Source: Spirochaetales bacterium (GTDB taxonomy: Bacteria; Spirochaetota; Spirochaetia; Sphaerochaetales; Sphaerochaetaceae). From it: a stretch of 10,266 nucleotides of DNA. Of the stretch, positions 1-7,131 are shown in pieces. Made by a program: the position numbers and the translations under genes. The notes under the pieces were generated by a model that was given only the letters and a program-made list of their open reading frames with translations, had not been told where the DNA came from and ran no database searches. The stretch is from contig JAFVFA010000184.1 in assembly GCA_017475725.1 (NCBI GenBank), forward strand, positions 1-10,266. Reading direction: 5' to 3'. Every line of letters begins with the position of its first letter. Position 1 is the stretch's first letter.

Positions 1-2
1 AC

Positions 3-434
3 ATAGTCAGCCGCCTCATAAGCTGCATAGCGGGTGAGGGCGTGGATTCGTTTCTCAGAACCGGATTGTTTGAGCCGCTTCATTTCCGCGAGGTTACATG
101 GAGCTGCTGTCCGCAGGGTTATCCTATAGGTGCGACCGGCCTGTATATCAGTTCATATGACATGGTGAAGCTTCCGGCCCTGTACCTTGAAAACGGAGTC
201 TGGGAAGGCAGAAGGATCATCTCCGAAGACTGGATAAATCTTGTTCTTGAGCGGGGTTACGAGTTCACTCCGAAGTCGGAGCACGGTCTTATAGGAAAGA
301 AGGGAATGAACTGTCAGATGGTGATGTTCAGCAGGGAGAAGGGCTTTGCCGTTGCCTGGCACGGATGTGACGGCAGCAAGGAAATGACGGAGGCTCTGAT
401 CGATTATTTCGACCGTTTCCAGTTTTCCCTCTGA
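3..434 (+). CDS. Beta-lactamase-fold serine hydrolase, C-terminal part (5' end outside window)
   Basis: The frame is open from the window edge (position 3) to the TGA at 432-434, giving about 143 residues that look like the C-terminal third of a class C beta-lactamase / penicillin-binding-protein-like hydrolase. The helix and turn reading 'FLRTGLFEPLHF' correspond to the family's usual 'fl...lfePLGM' segment, followed by 'GATGLYISSYDM' (usual 'a.GlysTa.Dm') and, near the end, 'WHGCDG' at about 357-371, which matches the H-x-G motif that replaces KTG in this family. The Ser-x-x-Lys nucleophile and Tyr-x-Asn motifs would lie upstream and cannot be checked. The GTG at 42 is only an internal codon, since the homology runs through it. 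Substrate unknown; such proteins are often esterases or peptidases rather than true beta-lactamases. It converges on the transporter pseudogene with an 11-bp gap. Confidence 0.72.
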   Translation: MVSRLISCIAGEGVDSFLRTGLFEPLHFREVTWSCCPQGYPIGATGLYISSYDMVKLPALYLENGVWEGRRIISEDWINLVLERGYEFTPKSEHGLIGKKGMNCQMVMFSREKGFAVAWHGCDGSKEMTEALIDYFDRFQFSL

Positions 435-445
435 CGGGGTCCGGG

Positions 446-1330
446 TCACCTCGCAGACAGGAGTATGCAGCCCAGTAGGACTGCAGCGAAGCCTGCCAGA
501 TCCATCGGCATGAACACGGTATGCAGGAAAAGAAATGAGGTCAGCGTCGCAACCACGGGTTCCAGGCTTGAAAGCATGCTTGCCTTCCTGGCACCGCAGA
601 GCCTTACCCCTTAGAGATAGCAGCCGAAACCCATGGCCGTACCAACCGTGACGATGAAGGCCATGGACAGAATGGTAATTGGACGCGTGTCTGTCAGTAT
701 GCGCTGATCCCCTGAGAAGATGAACAGGAGCAACCCGCCTATCAGCATTGCATAGCCGAGAATCGGGATTGTGCCGAATCTTTCCATCAGCTTTCCCGGA
801 AGCAGTGTGTAGAGGGCGACTGCAACGGCTGCGGCCAGTCCCCAGAACAGTCCTTCCCTGGACAGCTGCAGGTGGCTCGGGTCACCATGCGTGGCAAGGA
901 GAAACACTCCGCCTATCACAAGAACCAGGCAAATGCACTCAAATGGCTTGGGGGCCTTTCGCTGCATTATGCTGACTATGATGAAAACCAGGACTATGCC
1001 TGCGCTCTGGAGGACTGTCGCAGTCCCGGAGTTCGAATACCTGATTGCGCTGAGGTATGACAGCTGGCAGAGACCGACACCGAAAACCGAGTAGAAAACC
1101 AGATGGAGAATCGTTTTCCAATCCCTGAAAACGTCCAGCATTCCCTTCTGATGGGTGAAAAGGCCAATGAGAATGAGAAGGATTCCGGAGAATATCAGGC
1201 GGTAGATCGTGACTGTAAGAGGGGCAACGGAGGAATGGCTGAAAAGGAACTGACCGCATGTTCCGGAAAGTCCCCATCCGGTTGCACCGGCCAATGCCAG
1301 TACGATGCCTTTTTTCTCGTCTGACGTCAT
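446..1330 (-). pseudogene. EamA/DMT-family transporter, interrupted by an in-frame stop
   Basis: From the ATG at 1328-1330 the frame encodes 239 residues of a drug/metabolite-transporter (EamA, ten-helix) membrane protein: an N-terminal 'GATGWGLSG' helix, many hydrophobic segments, and the first-repeat motif 'AIRYSNSGTATVLQS'. A TAA at 611-613 then stops it inside the second EamA repeat. Reading on in the same frame gives 54 more residues with the expected end of the family, including 'GVRLCGARKASMLSSLEPV' and two further hydrophobic helices, to a TGA at 446-448. The whole frame would be 294 residues, normal for the family. So a single nonsense codon (for example Tyr TAT/TAC to TAA) is the only defect. 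The truncated product lacks the last one or two helices and is probably inactive, unless the stop is a sequencing error. The start is 35 bp behind the GMP synthetase stop and has no clear ribosome site. Substrate is unknown. Confidence 0.82.
611..613 (-). other. In-frame premature stop codon in the transporter gene
   Basis: TAA on the minus strand at codon 240, between 'GFGCYL' and 'GVRLCGARK'. Continuous family-like sequence flanks it on both sides without any shift of frame, so this is a nonsense substitution rather than a deletion or the natural gene end. Confidence 0.85.
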
Positions 1331-1365
1331 GACAATAACTATAACGATTTAATCCGGATTTGCAA

Positions 1366-2346
1366 TCATTCCCACTCGATCGTTCCGGTCGGCTTCGGTG
1401 TCATGTCGTAGAGGACTCTGTTGACACCCTTGACCTCGTGGATTATGCGGTCCGTGATGTGCTGCAGGAGTGAGAAGGGGATGTCCTCGACCGTTGCTGT
1501 CATCGCATCCTTTGTGTTGACGGCACGGATGACAACAGGCCAATCCCAGCTTCTCTTTCCGTCGATGACTCCGGTTGACTTGTAGTCCGGGACTATTGTG
1601 AAGTACTGCCAGACCTTGCCTGCAAGACCGTTCTTGGCGAACTCCTCTCTGAGGATGGCATCGGACTCGCGCACTGCCTCAAGCCTGTCGCGTGTGATTG
1701 CACCGGTGCATCTGACTCCAAGACCCGGACCTGGGAACGGCTGGCGGAAGACCATGTTGTCAGGAAGACCGAGTGCCTTTCCTACGACTCTGACCTCGTC
1801 CTTGAAGAGAAGTCTGACTGGCTCCACGAGCTCGAACTTGAGATCCTCCGGAAGACCTCCGACATTGTGGTGTGCCTTCACTCCATCACTCTCGATGATG
1901 TCCGGATAGATGGTTCCCTGGGCAAGGAACTCGATTCCGTCAAGTTTTCTCGCCTCCTCCTCGAACACCCTGATGAACTCTGCTCCGATGATCTTCCTCT
2001 TCGTCTCCGGATCTGAGACGCCTGCAAGCTTGTCAAGGAAGCGGTCAACGGCATCAACATAGACAAGGTTGGCGTTCATCTGGTTGCGGAAGACCTCTAT
2101 GACCTGCTCCGGCTCACCCTTTCTCAGAAGCCCGTGATTGACATGCACGCATGTGAGCTGCTTGCCGACGGCCTTGATCAGAAGTGCCGCCACGACAGAG
2201 GAGTCAACGCCTCCGGAGAGTGCCAGAAGGACCTTCTTGTCGCCGATCTGGGCCCTGAGCTCCTTGATCTGCTCTTCGATGAATGCATTCGCAAGTTCCG
2301 GTGTCGTGATGCGCTGCATGCTTTCAGGTCTGATGTTGGATGCCAT
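1366..2346 (-). CDS. guaA: GMP synthetase ATP-pyrophosphatase/dimerisation subunit, without glutaminase domain
   Basis: A 326-residue protein covering the C-terminal two thirds of GMP synthetase, which aminates XMP to GMP using ATP. It has the PP-loop SGGVDSS at 44-50, LAQGTIYPD at 141-149, the family signature RQPFPGPGLG at 201-210 in the dimerisation domain, and the canonical C-terminus KPTGTIEWE at 318-326. Full-length bacterial GuaA is about 510-525 residues; the N-terminal class I glutamine amidotransferase domain is absent here. That is not a break: there is a good ribosome site (GAGAGG, about 2353-2358) before the ATG and a promoter further up, and the 140 bp upstream hold no glutaminase sequence. 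The layout is that of the archaeal two-subunit enzyme (GuaAb), so a partner glutaminase must be encoded elsewhere, or the enzyme uses ammonia. Function is confident; symbol guaA refers to the ATPase subunit only (guaAb in two-subunit naming). Confidence 0.93.
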   Translation of the reverse strand: MASNIRPESMQRITTPELANAFIEEQIKELRAQIGDKKVLLALSGGVDSSVVAALLIKAVGKQLTCVHVNHGLLRKGEPEQVIEVFRNQMNANLVYVDAVDRFLDKLAGVSDPETKRKIIGAEFIRVFEEEARKLDGIEFLAQGTIYPDIIESDGVKAHHNVGGLPEDLKFELVEPVRLLFKDEVRVVGKALGLPDNMVFRQPFPGPGLGVRCTGAITRDRLEAVRESDAILREEFAKNGLAGKVWQYFTIVPDYKSTGVIDGKRSWDWPVVIRAVNTKDAMTATVEDIPFSLLQHITDRIIHEVKGVNRVLYDMTPKPTGTIEWE

Positions 2347-2377
2347 GTGATACCTCTCGTTTTCGTTTGATGCCTAG

Positions 2378-2406
2378 AGTATAGCAAAAGTCTGCTCTTT
2401 TGTAAG
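2378..2406 (-). promoter_or_regulatory. Putative sigma-70-type promoter of the GMP synthetase gene
   Basis: Read on the minus strand, CTTACA (2401-2406; 4 of 6 consensus matches) is followed after exactly 17 bp by TATACT (2378-2383; 5 of 6). Transcription would start near 2371, leaving a short leader of about 25 nt with the GAGAGG ribosome site. That leader is too short to hold a purine riboswitch. Confidence 0.5.
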
Positions 2407-2486
2407 TAGAGGAGGGGCCAGTTACTGCACGCTGAGAAACGCCAGGCTCTATTGAAAATTCGCCACGATTGCACGAAACTGGAACC

Positions 2487-3161
2487 ATGGGAAAGAAGAG
2501 AAAGACACAGGTCCAGAATGAGAGGTTCTCCGCAAAGCAGTACTTCGAGGATGATGACAAGTATCTGCCGTTCAAGGATGTGAAGCTCAAGCCTGCCGCG
2601 CAGAAGCCTGCACAGACAAAGCCCAGTCAGATCAGACCTGTAAGCAGCAAGGTCTATGACATGTACACTCCAGGTGCCACCAATGTGGTGCAGAAGATAG
2701 AGCAGATGCCGCTGAGCCTTCTCAGGGAATGCTCTCCGCAGAGAAGCTGCGACCTCCACGGCAAGCGCCCCGGTCGTGATGACATCGCCGCGCTTGTGAA
2801 CGATTTTCTGGAGGAATGCGTCTTCAAGGGTCTGAAGAAGGTGGAGATAGTCGTAGGGAAGGGCAGACACAGCGAAGGGGAGCCGATTGTCCCTGGGATT
2901 GTGGAGGCCGCACTCAAGGCCAGCGAGGTCGTCAGCGAATACTCGACCGCTCCTGCTGCAAAGGGTGGAAGTGGTTCGTTCTGGATCATTCTGGGCAAGC
3001 GCAGTCCAAAACCGGTTAATGTCTATGCCACTCCAAAGACTGACGGCAAGGACATCAAGGGCCTTGATTCAGTGAAGGTCTCCCATGCAAAGCCTGCAAG
3101 GATCGACTATGATGCCTACCTTCCGGATGTGGATGACCTTATAGACAAATACAGAAAATAG
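2487..3161 (+). CDS. Smr-domain protein
   Basis: A 224-residue soluble protein with one Smr (small MutS-related) domain at about residues 87-170. Its markers are CDLHG at 88-92 (family LDLHG), VVGKGRHS at 122-129 (family 'hGkG.hs'), and GGSGSFWIIL at 160-169 (family 'GG.G.t.v.l'). Smr domains bind or nick nucleic acids, and stand-alone bacterial members have been linked to RNA cleavage on stalled ribosomes; the exact role of this one is unknown. No MutS core is attached. The N-terminus (1-60) is charged and low in complexity, with a K/P/Q-rich linker at about 34-51; the last 50 residues are also outside the domain. ATG at 2487 is chosen over the TTG at 2469, although neither has a strong ribosome site (GGAA lies just before the ATG). 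It is divergent from the GMP synthetase gene and convergent, with a 6-bp gap, to the GH94 gene. Confidence 0.82.
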   Translation: MGKKRKTQVQNERFSAKQYFEDDDKYLPFKDVKLKPAAQKPAQTKPSQIRPVSSKVYDMYTPGATNVVQKIEQMPLSLLRECSPQRSCDLHGKRPGRDDIAALVNDFLEECVFKGLKKVEIVVGKGRHSEGEPIVPGIVEAALKASEVVSEYSTAPAAKGGSGSFWIILGKRSPKPVNVYATPKTDGKDIKGLDSVKVSHAKPARIDYDAYLPDVDDLIDKYRK

Positions 3162-3167
3162 CCGGTC

Positions 3168-5600
3168 TCAGATCAGAAGCAGGACATCCCTCTCCCTGTC
3201 TCCTGTTACGGGTATGAGATTGTCAATCTGTCTGGTCCCATCCACCCAAAGGCCCTTCTCCTCTTGGTCCGATCTTCTGACAGTTATGTTGAGCCTTGTG
3301 CCTCTGAAGACCCGTGTGGCGCTGAAGCCGTCCATGTGGCTCGGGAGGCAGGGGTTCAGTCGCAGACCATTGTAGTCCGGAACCATCCCCAGTATCGCCT
3401 GGCTGATGGACACGAATGTCCATGCGGAGGTTCCGGTGAGCCAGCTGTTCTTGGCCTCTCCGAATCTGGGGGAGTCCTTTCCGGCAATCATCTGCGAGTA
3501 GACATAGGGCTCCGTCCTGTGGATCTCCGAAATGTCCTCTAGGTAAGCTGGACAGATCTTCCTGTACAGCTCCCAGGCTCTGTCTCCATGGCCCAGAACA
3601 GTCTCGGCTATTGTTATCCATGGGTTGTTGTGGCAGAAGATCCCAGCGTTCTCCTTGACTCCTGGCGGGTAGCTTGTTATCTCCCCAAGCTCCAGGTGGT
3701 AATGGTTGAACGGAGGGTTGTTCAGCATGACGCCATACCTGGTCTCAAGTCTCTCCCGGACGCTCTTCATGGCTGTCTCAGCTTCACCTGTGTCCTTTCC
3801 GATTCCGGCCATCACGCACATTCCCTGAGGTTCGATGAAGATCTGGGCCTCTTCGTTCTTGTGGCTTCCCACAGGCTTGGAGAAGGCGTCGTAGGCTCTG
3901 AGGAACCATTTGCCGTCCCATCCGCTCCTGAGCACTTCAGCCTCCATTTTTCTGACTTGCTCTTCACATTTGTCTGCTTCCTGCCTGAGGTTCAGGTTCC
4001 TGCAGATGTTGGCGTAGGCCCTTCCGTACTTCACGAACATTCCTGCAATGAAGACGCTCTCTGCCACGGGGCCTTCGCTGGGACCTGTGGTCTGGAAGCT
4101 CTCACCAGGATGTGCGGAGAAGCAGTTCAGATTCAGACAGTCGTTCCAGTCGGCCCTTCCTATCAGCGGAAGATTGTGCGGCCCCAGATGCTCTACGGTG
4201 TAGTTGAAGCTCCTTCTGAGATGCTCCATCAGTGTGCGTGACTTGGTATCGTCGTTGTCGAACGGGACCATCTCCTCAAGGATGCTGTAGTCCCCGGTCT
4301 CCCTAAGGTAGGCATCGGTTCCGGCAATCAGCCAGAGAGGGTCATCGTTGAAGCCGCTTCCCACCGCAAGGTTTCCGCGCTTTGTGAGAGGCTGGTACTG
4401 ATGGTAGGCTGAACCGTCGGGAAACTGTGTGGCGGCTATGTCAAGGATCCTTTCCCTGGCACGTTCGGGTATGATGTGCACAAAGCCGAGAAGGTCCTGG
4501 CACGAGTCCCTGAACCCCATGCCACGTCCCATTCCGCTTTCGAAATAGGAGGCGCTTCTGCTCATGTTGAAGGTGACCATGCACTGGTATTGGTTCCATA
4601 TGTTCACCATTCTGTCCAAATTCGGATCATTTGTTCTTACATTTATCCTTCCAAGAAGACTGTCCCATCTCTCTCTGAGCACCTTGAAGGCATTGTCTAC
4701 CTTGTCTGTGCTGTCATATCGGGAGATCATCTCGTCGGCTTTGGTCCTGTTCACACAGTCAGGGGCCTCCCATTTCGAGTCCTCACCGTTCTCTATGTAG
4801 CCAAGACCGAATGTTATCGTCCTCTCCTCTCCGGCTTTGAGCTCCATGTCTATCTGCTGGGCTGCGCAGGGTCTCCAGCCGTGGGCTATGCTGTTTCTGC
4901 ATCTTCCCTCGAGAACAGCATCGGGGTTTGAGGCGCAGCCGTAGGGGCCGTTGAAGACGTCCATGTCAGTGTCAAAGCCATCCACCTTGCTGTTGCACCA
5001 GAAGATGCTGTAGTGGTTTCTTCTCTCCCTGTATTCGGTCTTGTGGATTATGACGCTTCCGTGGACCTCCACCTCTCCAATGCTGTAGTTCCTCTGGAAG
5101 TTCGTGGAGTCGTCACTTGCATCCCACAGACAGAACTCCACAAAGCTGAAAAGCTTTATGCTCCTGCTTCCGTCTGTTGTGTTTCTGATTGTGACCTTGT
5201 AGATCAGGGCATTCTCATTGCACGGGACGAACAATGTCTGTGTGGCCCTGATGCCGTTCTTCTTCCCTTCGAAGACGCTGTAGCCCATGCCATGGCGGCA
5301 GCTGTAGGAGTCGAGCTCCGTCCTGACCGGTTGCCAGCCGGGATTCCAGATCACCGGATTTCCGTCGGACTCGTCCCTGATGTAGAGCCTGAAGCCTTCC
5401 TGGTCCAGTGGATTGTTGTTGTATCTGTAACGGGTCAGCCGTCTAAGCCTTGCATCCTTGTAGAAGGCATAGCCTCCCGCAGTGTTGGAGACCAGGGCGA
5501 AGAAGTCATCGCTCCCAAGATAGTTGATCCATGGAAGCGGAGTCCTGGGGGTCTCTATCACATATTCCCGCTCCTTGTCATCGAAGTGCCCGTATCTCAT
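3168..5600 (-). CDS. cbp: Cellobiose phosphorylase (GH94)
   Basis: An 810-residue cytoplasmic enzyme without signal peptide, expected to split cellobiose with phosphate into alpha-glucose 1-phosphate and glucose, saving one ATP per disaccharide. The N-terminus 'MRYGHFDDKEREYVIETP' and 'PWINYLG' are typical of cellobiose phosphorylases, and the length fits (about 810-820). The general acid is Asp487 in GRADWNDCLN (481-490); Arg359 (GMGRGMG) and Asp365 (FRD) match the sugar-site residues R362, D368 and D490 recalled for the Cellvibrio gilvus enzyme with a constant offset of three. His657 in CHNNPW and the LTGTSAW stretch at 721-727 probably form the phosphate site. The ATG at 5598-5600 is preceded by a strong AAGGAG ribosome site, so the longer TTG start at 5636, inside the upstream gene, is rejected. 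It lies 16 bp behind the GH1 gene and shares its operon. GH94 also includes cellodextrin, laminaribiose and chitobiose phosphorylases, so the exact disaccharide is inferred. Confidence 0.92.
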   Translation of the reverse strand: MRYGHFDDKEREYVIETPRTPLPWINYLGSDDFFALVSNTAGGYAFYKDARLRRLTRYRYNNNPLDQEGFRLYIRDESDGNPVIWNPGWQPVRTELDSYSCRHGMGYSVFEGKKNGIRATQTLFVPCNENALIYKVTIRNTTDGSRSIKLFSFVEFCLWDASDDSTNFQRNYSIGEVEVHGSVIIHKTEYRERRNHYSIFWCNSKVDGFDTDMDVFNGPYGCASNPDAVLEGRCRNSIAHGWRPCAAQQIDMELKAGEERTITFGLGYIENGEDSKWEAPDCVNRTKADEMISRYDSTDKVDNAFKVLRERWDSLLGRINVRTNDPNLDRMVNIWNQYQCMVTFNMSRSASYFESGMGRGMGFRDSCQDLLGFVHIIPERARERILDIAATQFPDGSAYHQYQPLTKRGNLAVGSGFNDDPLWLIAGTDAYLRETGDYSILEEMVPFDNDDTKSRTLMEHLRRSFNYTVEHLGPHNLPLIGRADWNDCLNLNCFSAHPGESFQTTGPSEGPVAESVFIAGMFVKYGRAYANICRNLNLRQEADKCEEQVRKMEAEVLRSGWDGKWFLRAYDAFSKPVGSHKNEEAQIFIEPQGMCVMAGIGKDTGEAETAMKSVRERLETRYGVMLNNPPFNHYHLELGEITSYPPGVKENAGIFCHNNPWITIAETVLGHGDRAWELYRKICPAYLEDISEIHRTEPYVYSQMIAGKDSPRFGEAKNSWLTGTSAWTFVSISQAILGMVPDYNGLRLNPCLPSHMDGFSATRVFRGTRLNITVRRSDQEEKGLWVDGTRQIDNLIPVTGDRERDVLLLI

Positions 5601-5616
5601 GCAATGTCTCCTTCCT

Positions 5617-6969
5617 TCAGTCCCCGTATCCTGCAATCACATCACGCATGAAGTATGCGCTGTCCTTCGGTATTCTCCTCTGCGTCTCATAGTCGCAGTA
5701 GACAAGACCGAATCTCTTGCTGTATCCCTTTGTCCATTCGTAGTTGTCTATGAAGCTCCAGCAGAAATAGCCCTTCAGAGGTACTCCCTGCCTGATGGCC
5801 TCTGCACACATCTGAAGATGCTCTGACAGATAGCGGATCCTCTGATTGTCATGGACTCTCTGCACTCCGGATTCCGGGTCTGTGACCAGCTTGTCGTCGC
5901 AGGCCGCACCGTTCTCCGTTATGATCAGGGGAAGCTTGCCCCCAGTGTATTCGGCAGTCCATTTCAGCAACCTCACCAGACCGTGGGGGGTGATCTGCCA
6001 ACCGATTCCTGTGGTCTGCTCCTCCCAGCGTTCGGCAGGCTCCTCGTTGAACATCTCCGTGTCAGACCAGCGGATCACATGCTCGCTGTAGTAGTTGATT
6101 CCCAGAAAGTCGACAGGGGAGGCTATGATGTCCATGTCCCCGTCCTCTATAGGGAAGACCCAGCCAAGCTCCTTTGTGGTGTATTCAGGGTAGGTCTTCC
6201 TGAACATGGGCTCCATGTAGAGACCGCTCTTTATATCAATGTGGTGACTTACTGCAAGTCTGTCCTTCGGGTCTCTGGTTGCAGACCTTGGGGTCTCAAG
6301 GTTGTGTGTGATCCCGATGGGAGCCTTCAGGCCTGTCTTCCTGTATTCACGGACAATCAGGCCATGGGCGAGGTTCACATGGTGCACGCTTCTTATGTAC
6401 TGGCTTTGGTCCTTGATCCCCGGTGCATGGTAGCCGTTCATATACCCGAGGAATGTTATGCACATGGCCTCGTTTATGGTGATCCACATGTCGACAAGGT
6501 CTCCGAGTTCTCTGAAGAGAACCTTGGCAAGGCCTGCCAGCTTGTAGGCGGTCTGCCTGTTGGCCCAGCCGCCTTCCGCCTGTATCTCACTTGGAAGGTC
6601 CCAGTGGTATATTGTGCAGCAGGCCTTCATCCCCTTCGAATGGAGTTCCCTGCACAGGTTGCGGTAGTAGGCGATCCCTTTTGGGTTGACGGTCTCCCCG
6701 CCGTTGGGAAGGACTCTGGACCAGGAGACGGAGAACCTGTAGTACTGGAATCCAAGTCCGGACATCAGGTCTATGTCTTCCTTATATCTATGATACTGGT
6801 CTGCGGCCACGCTGCCGTCCTGGAATCTGTAGACGGCGCCCGGGACCTTCGCGAAGTCGTCCCAGATGCACGGTGTTCTGCCGTCCTCATCTCCTGCGCC
6901 TTCAACCTGATAGCTTGCTGTAGCTGTTCCGAAGATGAAATCCTCCGGCAATTCAGGTTTCTCGAACAT
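5617..6969 (-). CDS. bglA: Beta-glucosidase / 6-phospho-beta-glucosidase-fold GH1 enzyme, probably beta-glucosidase
   Basis: A 450-residue GH1 enzyme of normal length, with no signal peptide, so cytoplasmic. It hydrolyses terminal beta-linked glucose (or related sugars) from short glycosides by a retaining mechanism. All main active-site segments are present: the N-terminal signature 'FGTATASYQVEGA' with Gln21, HWD at 122-124, acid/base Glu167 in TINEA (164-168), nucleophile Glu352 in ITENGAA (350-356), and the sugar-binding CWSFIDNYEW at 403-412, with Glu411-Trp412 as in true beta-glucosidases rather than the Ser-type phospho-glucosidases. The proline that usually follows the acid/base (NEP) is alanine here. 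The ATG at 6967-6969 has a GGAGGG ribosome site nine bases upstream. First gene of the minus-strand operon with the GH94 phosphorylase; partner of an ABC importer rather than a phosphotransferase system, which also favours unphosphorylated substrates. Aglycone and linkage preference cannot be read from the sequence. Confidence 0.92.
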   Translation of the reverse strand: MFEKPELPEDFIFGTATASYQVEGAGDEDGRTPCIWDDFAKVPGAVYRFQDGSVAADQYHRYKEDIDLMSGLGFQYYRFSVSWSRVLPNGGETVNPKGIAYYRNLCRELHSKGMKACCTIYHWDLPSEIQAEGGWANRQTAYKLAGLAKVLFRELGDLVDMWITINEAMCITFLGYMNGYHAPGIKDQSQYIRSVHHVNLAHGLIVREYRKTGLKAPIGITHNLETPRSATRDPKDRLAVSHHIDIKSGLYMEPMFRKTYPEYTTKELGWVFPIEDGDMDIIASPVDFLGINYYSEHVIRWSDTEMFNEEPAERWEEQTTGIGWQITPHGLVRLLKWTAEYTGGKLPLIITENGAACDDKLVTDPESGVQRVHDNQRIRYLSEHLQMCAEAIRQGVPLKGYFCWSFIDNYEWTKGYSKRFGLVYCDYETQRRIPKDSAYFMRDVIAGYGD

Positions 6970-7003
6970 GTTCTGCGTCCCTCCATTTTTTGCAATGTTT
7001 CTG

Positions 7004-7031
7004 TTGACGTTTTTTCAGAACTAATGATAAC
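7004..7031 (+). promoter_or_regulatory. Putative promoter of the ROK regulator-permease operon
   Basis: TTGACG (7004-7009; 5 of 6) and GATAAC (7026-7031; 4 of 6) are 16 bp apart on the plus strand. Its -10 overlaps the -10 of the opposite promoter, so the two may compete. Start of transcription would be near 7038, inside repeat O1, and the leader would carry repeat O2. This is the weaker of the two divergent promoter calls. Confidence 0.35.
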
Positions 7032-7053
7032 CTATGTTTGTACACTGTGTAAA
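7024..7053 (-). promoter_or_regulatory. Putative promoter of the GH1-GH94 operon
   Basis: On the minus strand TTTACA (7048-7053; 5 of 6) and TATCAT (7024-7029; 5 of 6) are 18 bp apart. Start of transcription would be near 7017, leaving a leader of about 48 nt to the GH1 ATG. Operator-like repeat O1 (7036-7058) covers the -35 element and much of the spacer, an arrangement that would let a bound repressor block RNA polymerase. Confidence 0.5.
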
Positions 7054-7058
7054 CAAAC
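7036..7058. promoter_or_regulatory. Operator-like inverted repeat O1
   Basis: A 23-bp imperfect palindrome centred at 7047: GTTTGT (7036-7041) is mirrored exactly by ACAAAC (7053-7058), and AC/GT also pair nearer the centre. It shares the pattern TTGTWC-N7-NWACAA with three other sites in this locus. It overlaps both divergent promoters. Likely a binding site for the ROK protein encoded next to it (inference). Confidence 0.65.
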
Positions 7059-7068
7059 TTCGAAAATA

Positions 7069-7091
7069 TTTTGTTCGGACCTTGAACAAAT
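7069..7091. promoter_or_regulatory. Operator-like inverted repeat O2
   Basis: Perfect 7-bp arms TTTGTTC (7070-7076) and GAACAAA (7084-7090) separated by 7 bp; centre at 7080, 33 bp (about three helical turns) from the centre of O1. It sits in the predicted leader of the ROK gene, about 40 bp before its start codon, which fits autoregulation. Confidence 0.7.
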
Positions 7092-7131
7092 TGGTATGGA
7101 ACCAGGATGGCGGGGAGAAAGGAGAGTAGAT

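Noticed and set aside
1351..1360. Perfect 10-bp palindrome AATCCGGATT between the GMP synthetase and transporter genes
   Set aside because: Short, without a T run or a second copy in a control region; it cannot be told from chance and is not a convincing terminator.
2347..2486. Possible purine riboswitch before the GMP synthetase gene
   Set aside because: The predicted leader is only about 25 nt and no conserved three-way junction is visible.
5601..5636. Longer GH94 start at TTG 5636
   Set aside because: It lies inside the GH1 gene, adds 12 residues foreign to the family, and lacks the strong ribosome site that precedes ATG 5600.
3588..5651. Several 150-217-codon open frames antisense to the GH94 gene
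   Set aside because: They are opposite to a clearly conserved enzyme and have no ribosome sites or recognisable domains.
6964..6973. Palindrome GAACATGTTC at the GH1 start codon
   Set aside because: Its half-sites are in the reverse order and without the 7-bp gap of the operator set; partly coding, so probably chance.
5851..7095. Long open frame on the plus strand running antisense to the GH1 gene and joined to the ROK gene (815 codons in total)
   Set aside because: Its first 400 codons mirror the GH1 coding strand, show no domain-like sequence, and cross the promoter region; the frame is open only through codon bias. The ROK gene starts at 7132.
7096..7131. ATG 7096 as start of the ROK gene
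   Set aside because: It has no ribosome site and lies directly next to operator O2, while TTG 7132 has an ideal AAGGAG-type site.
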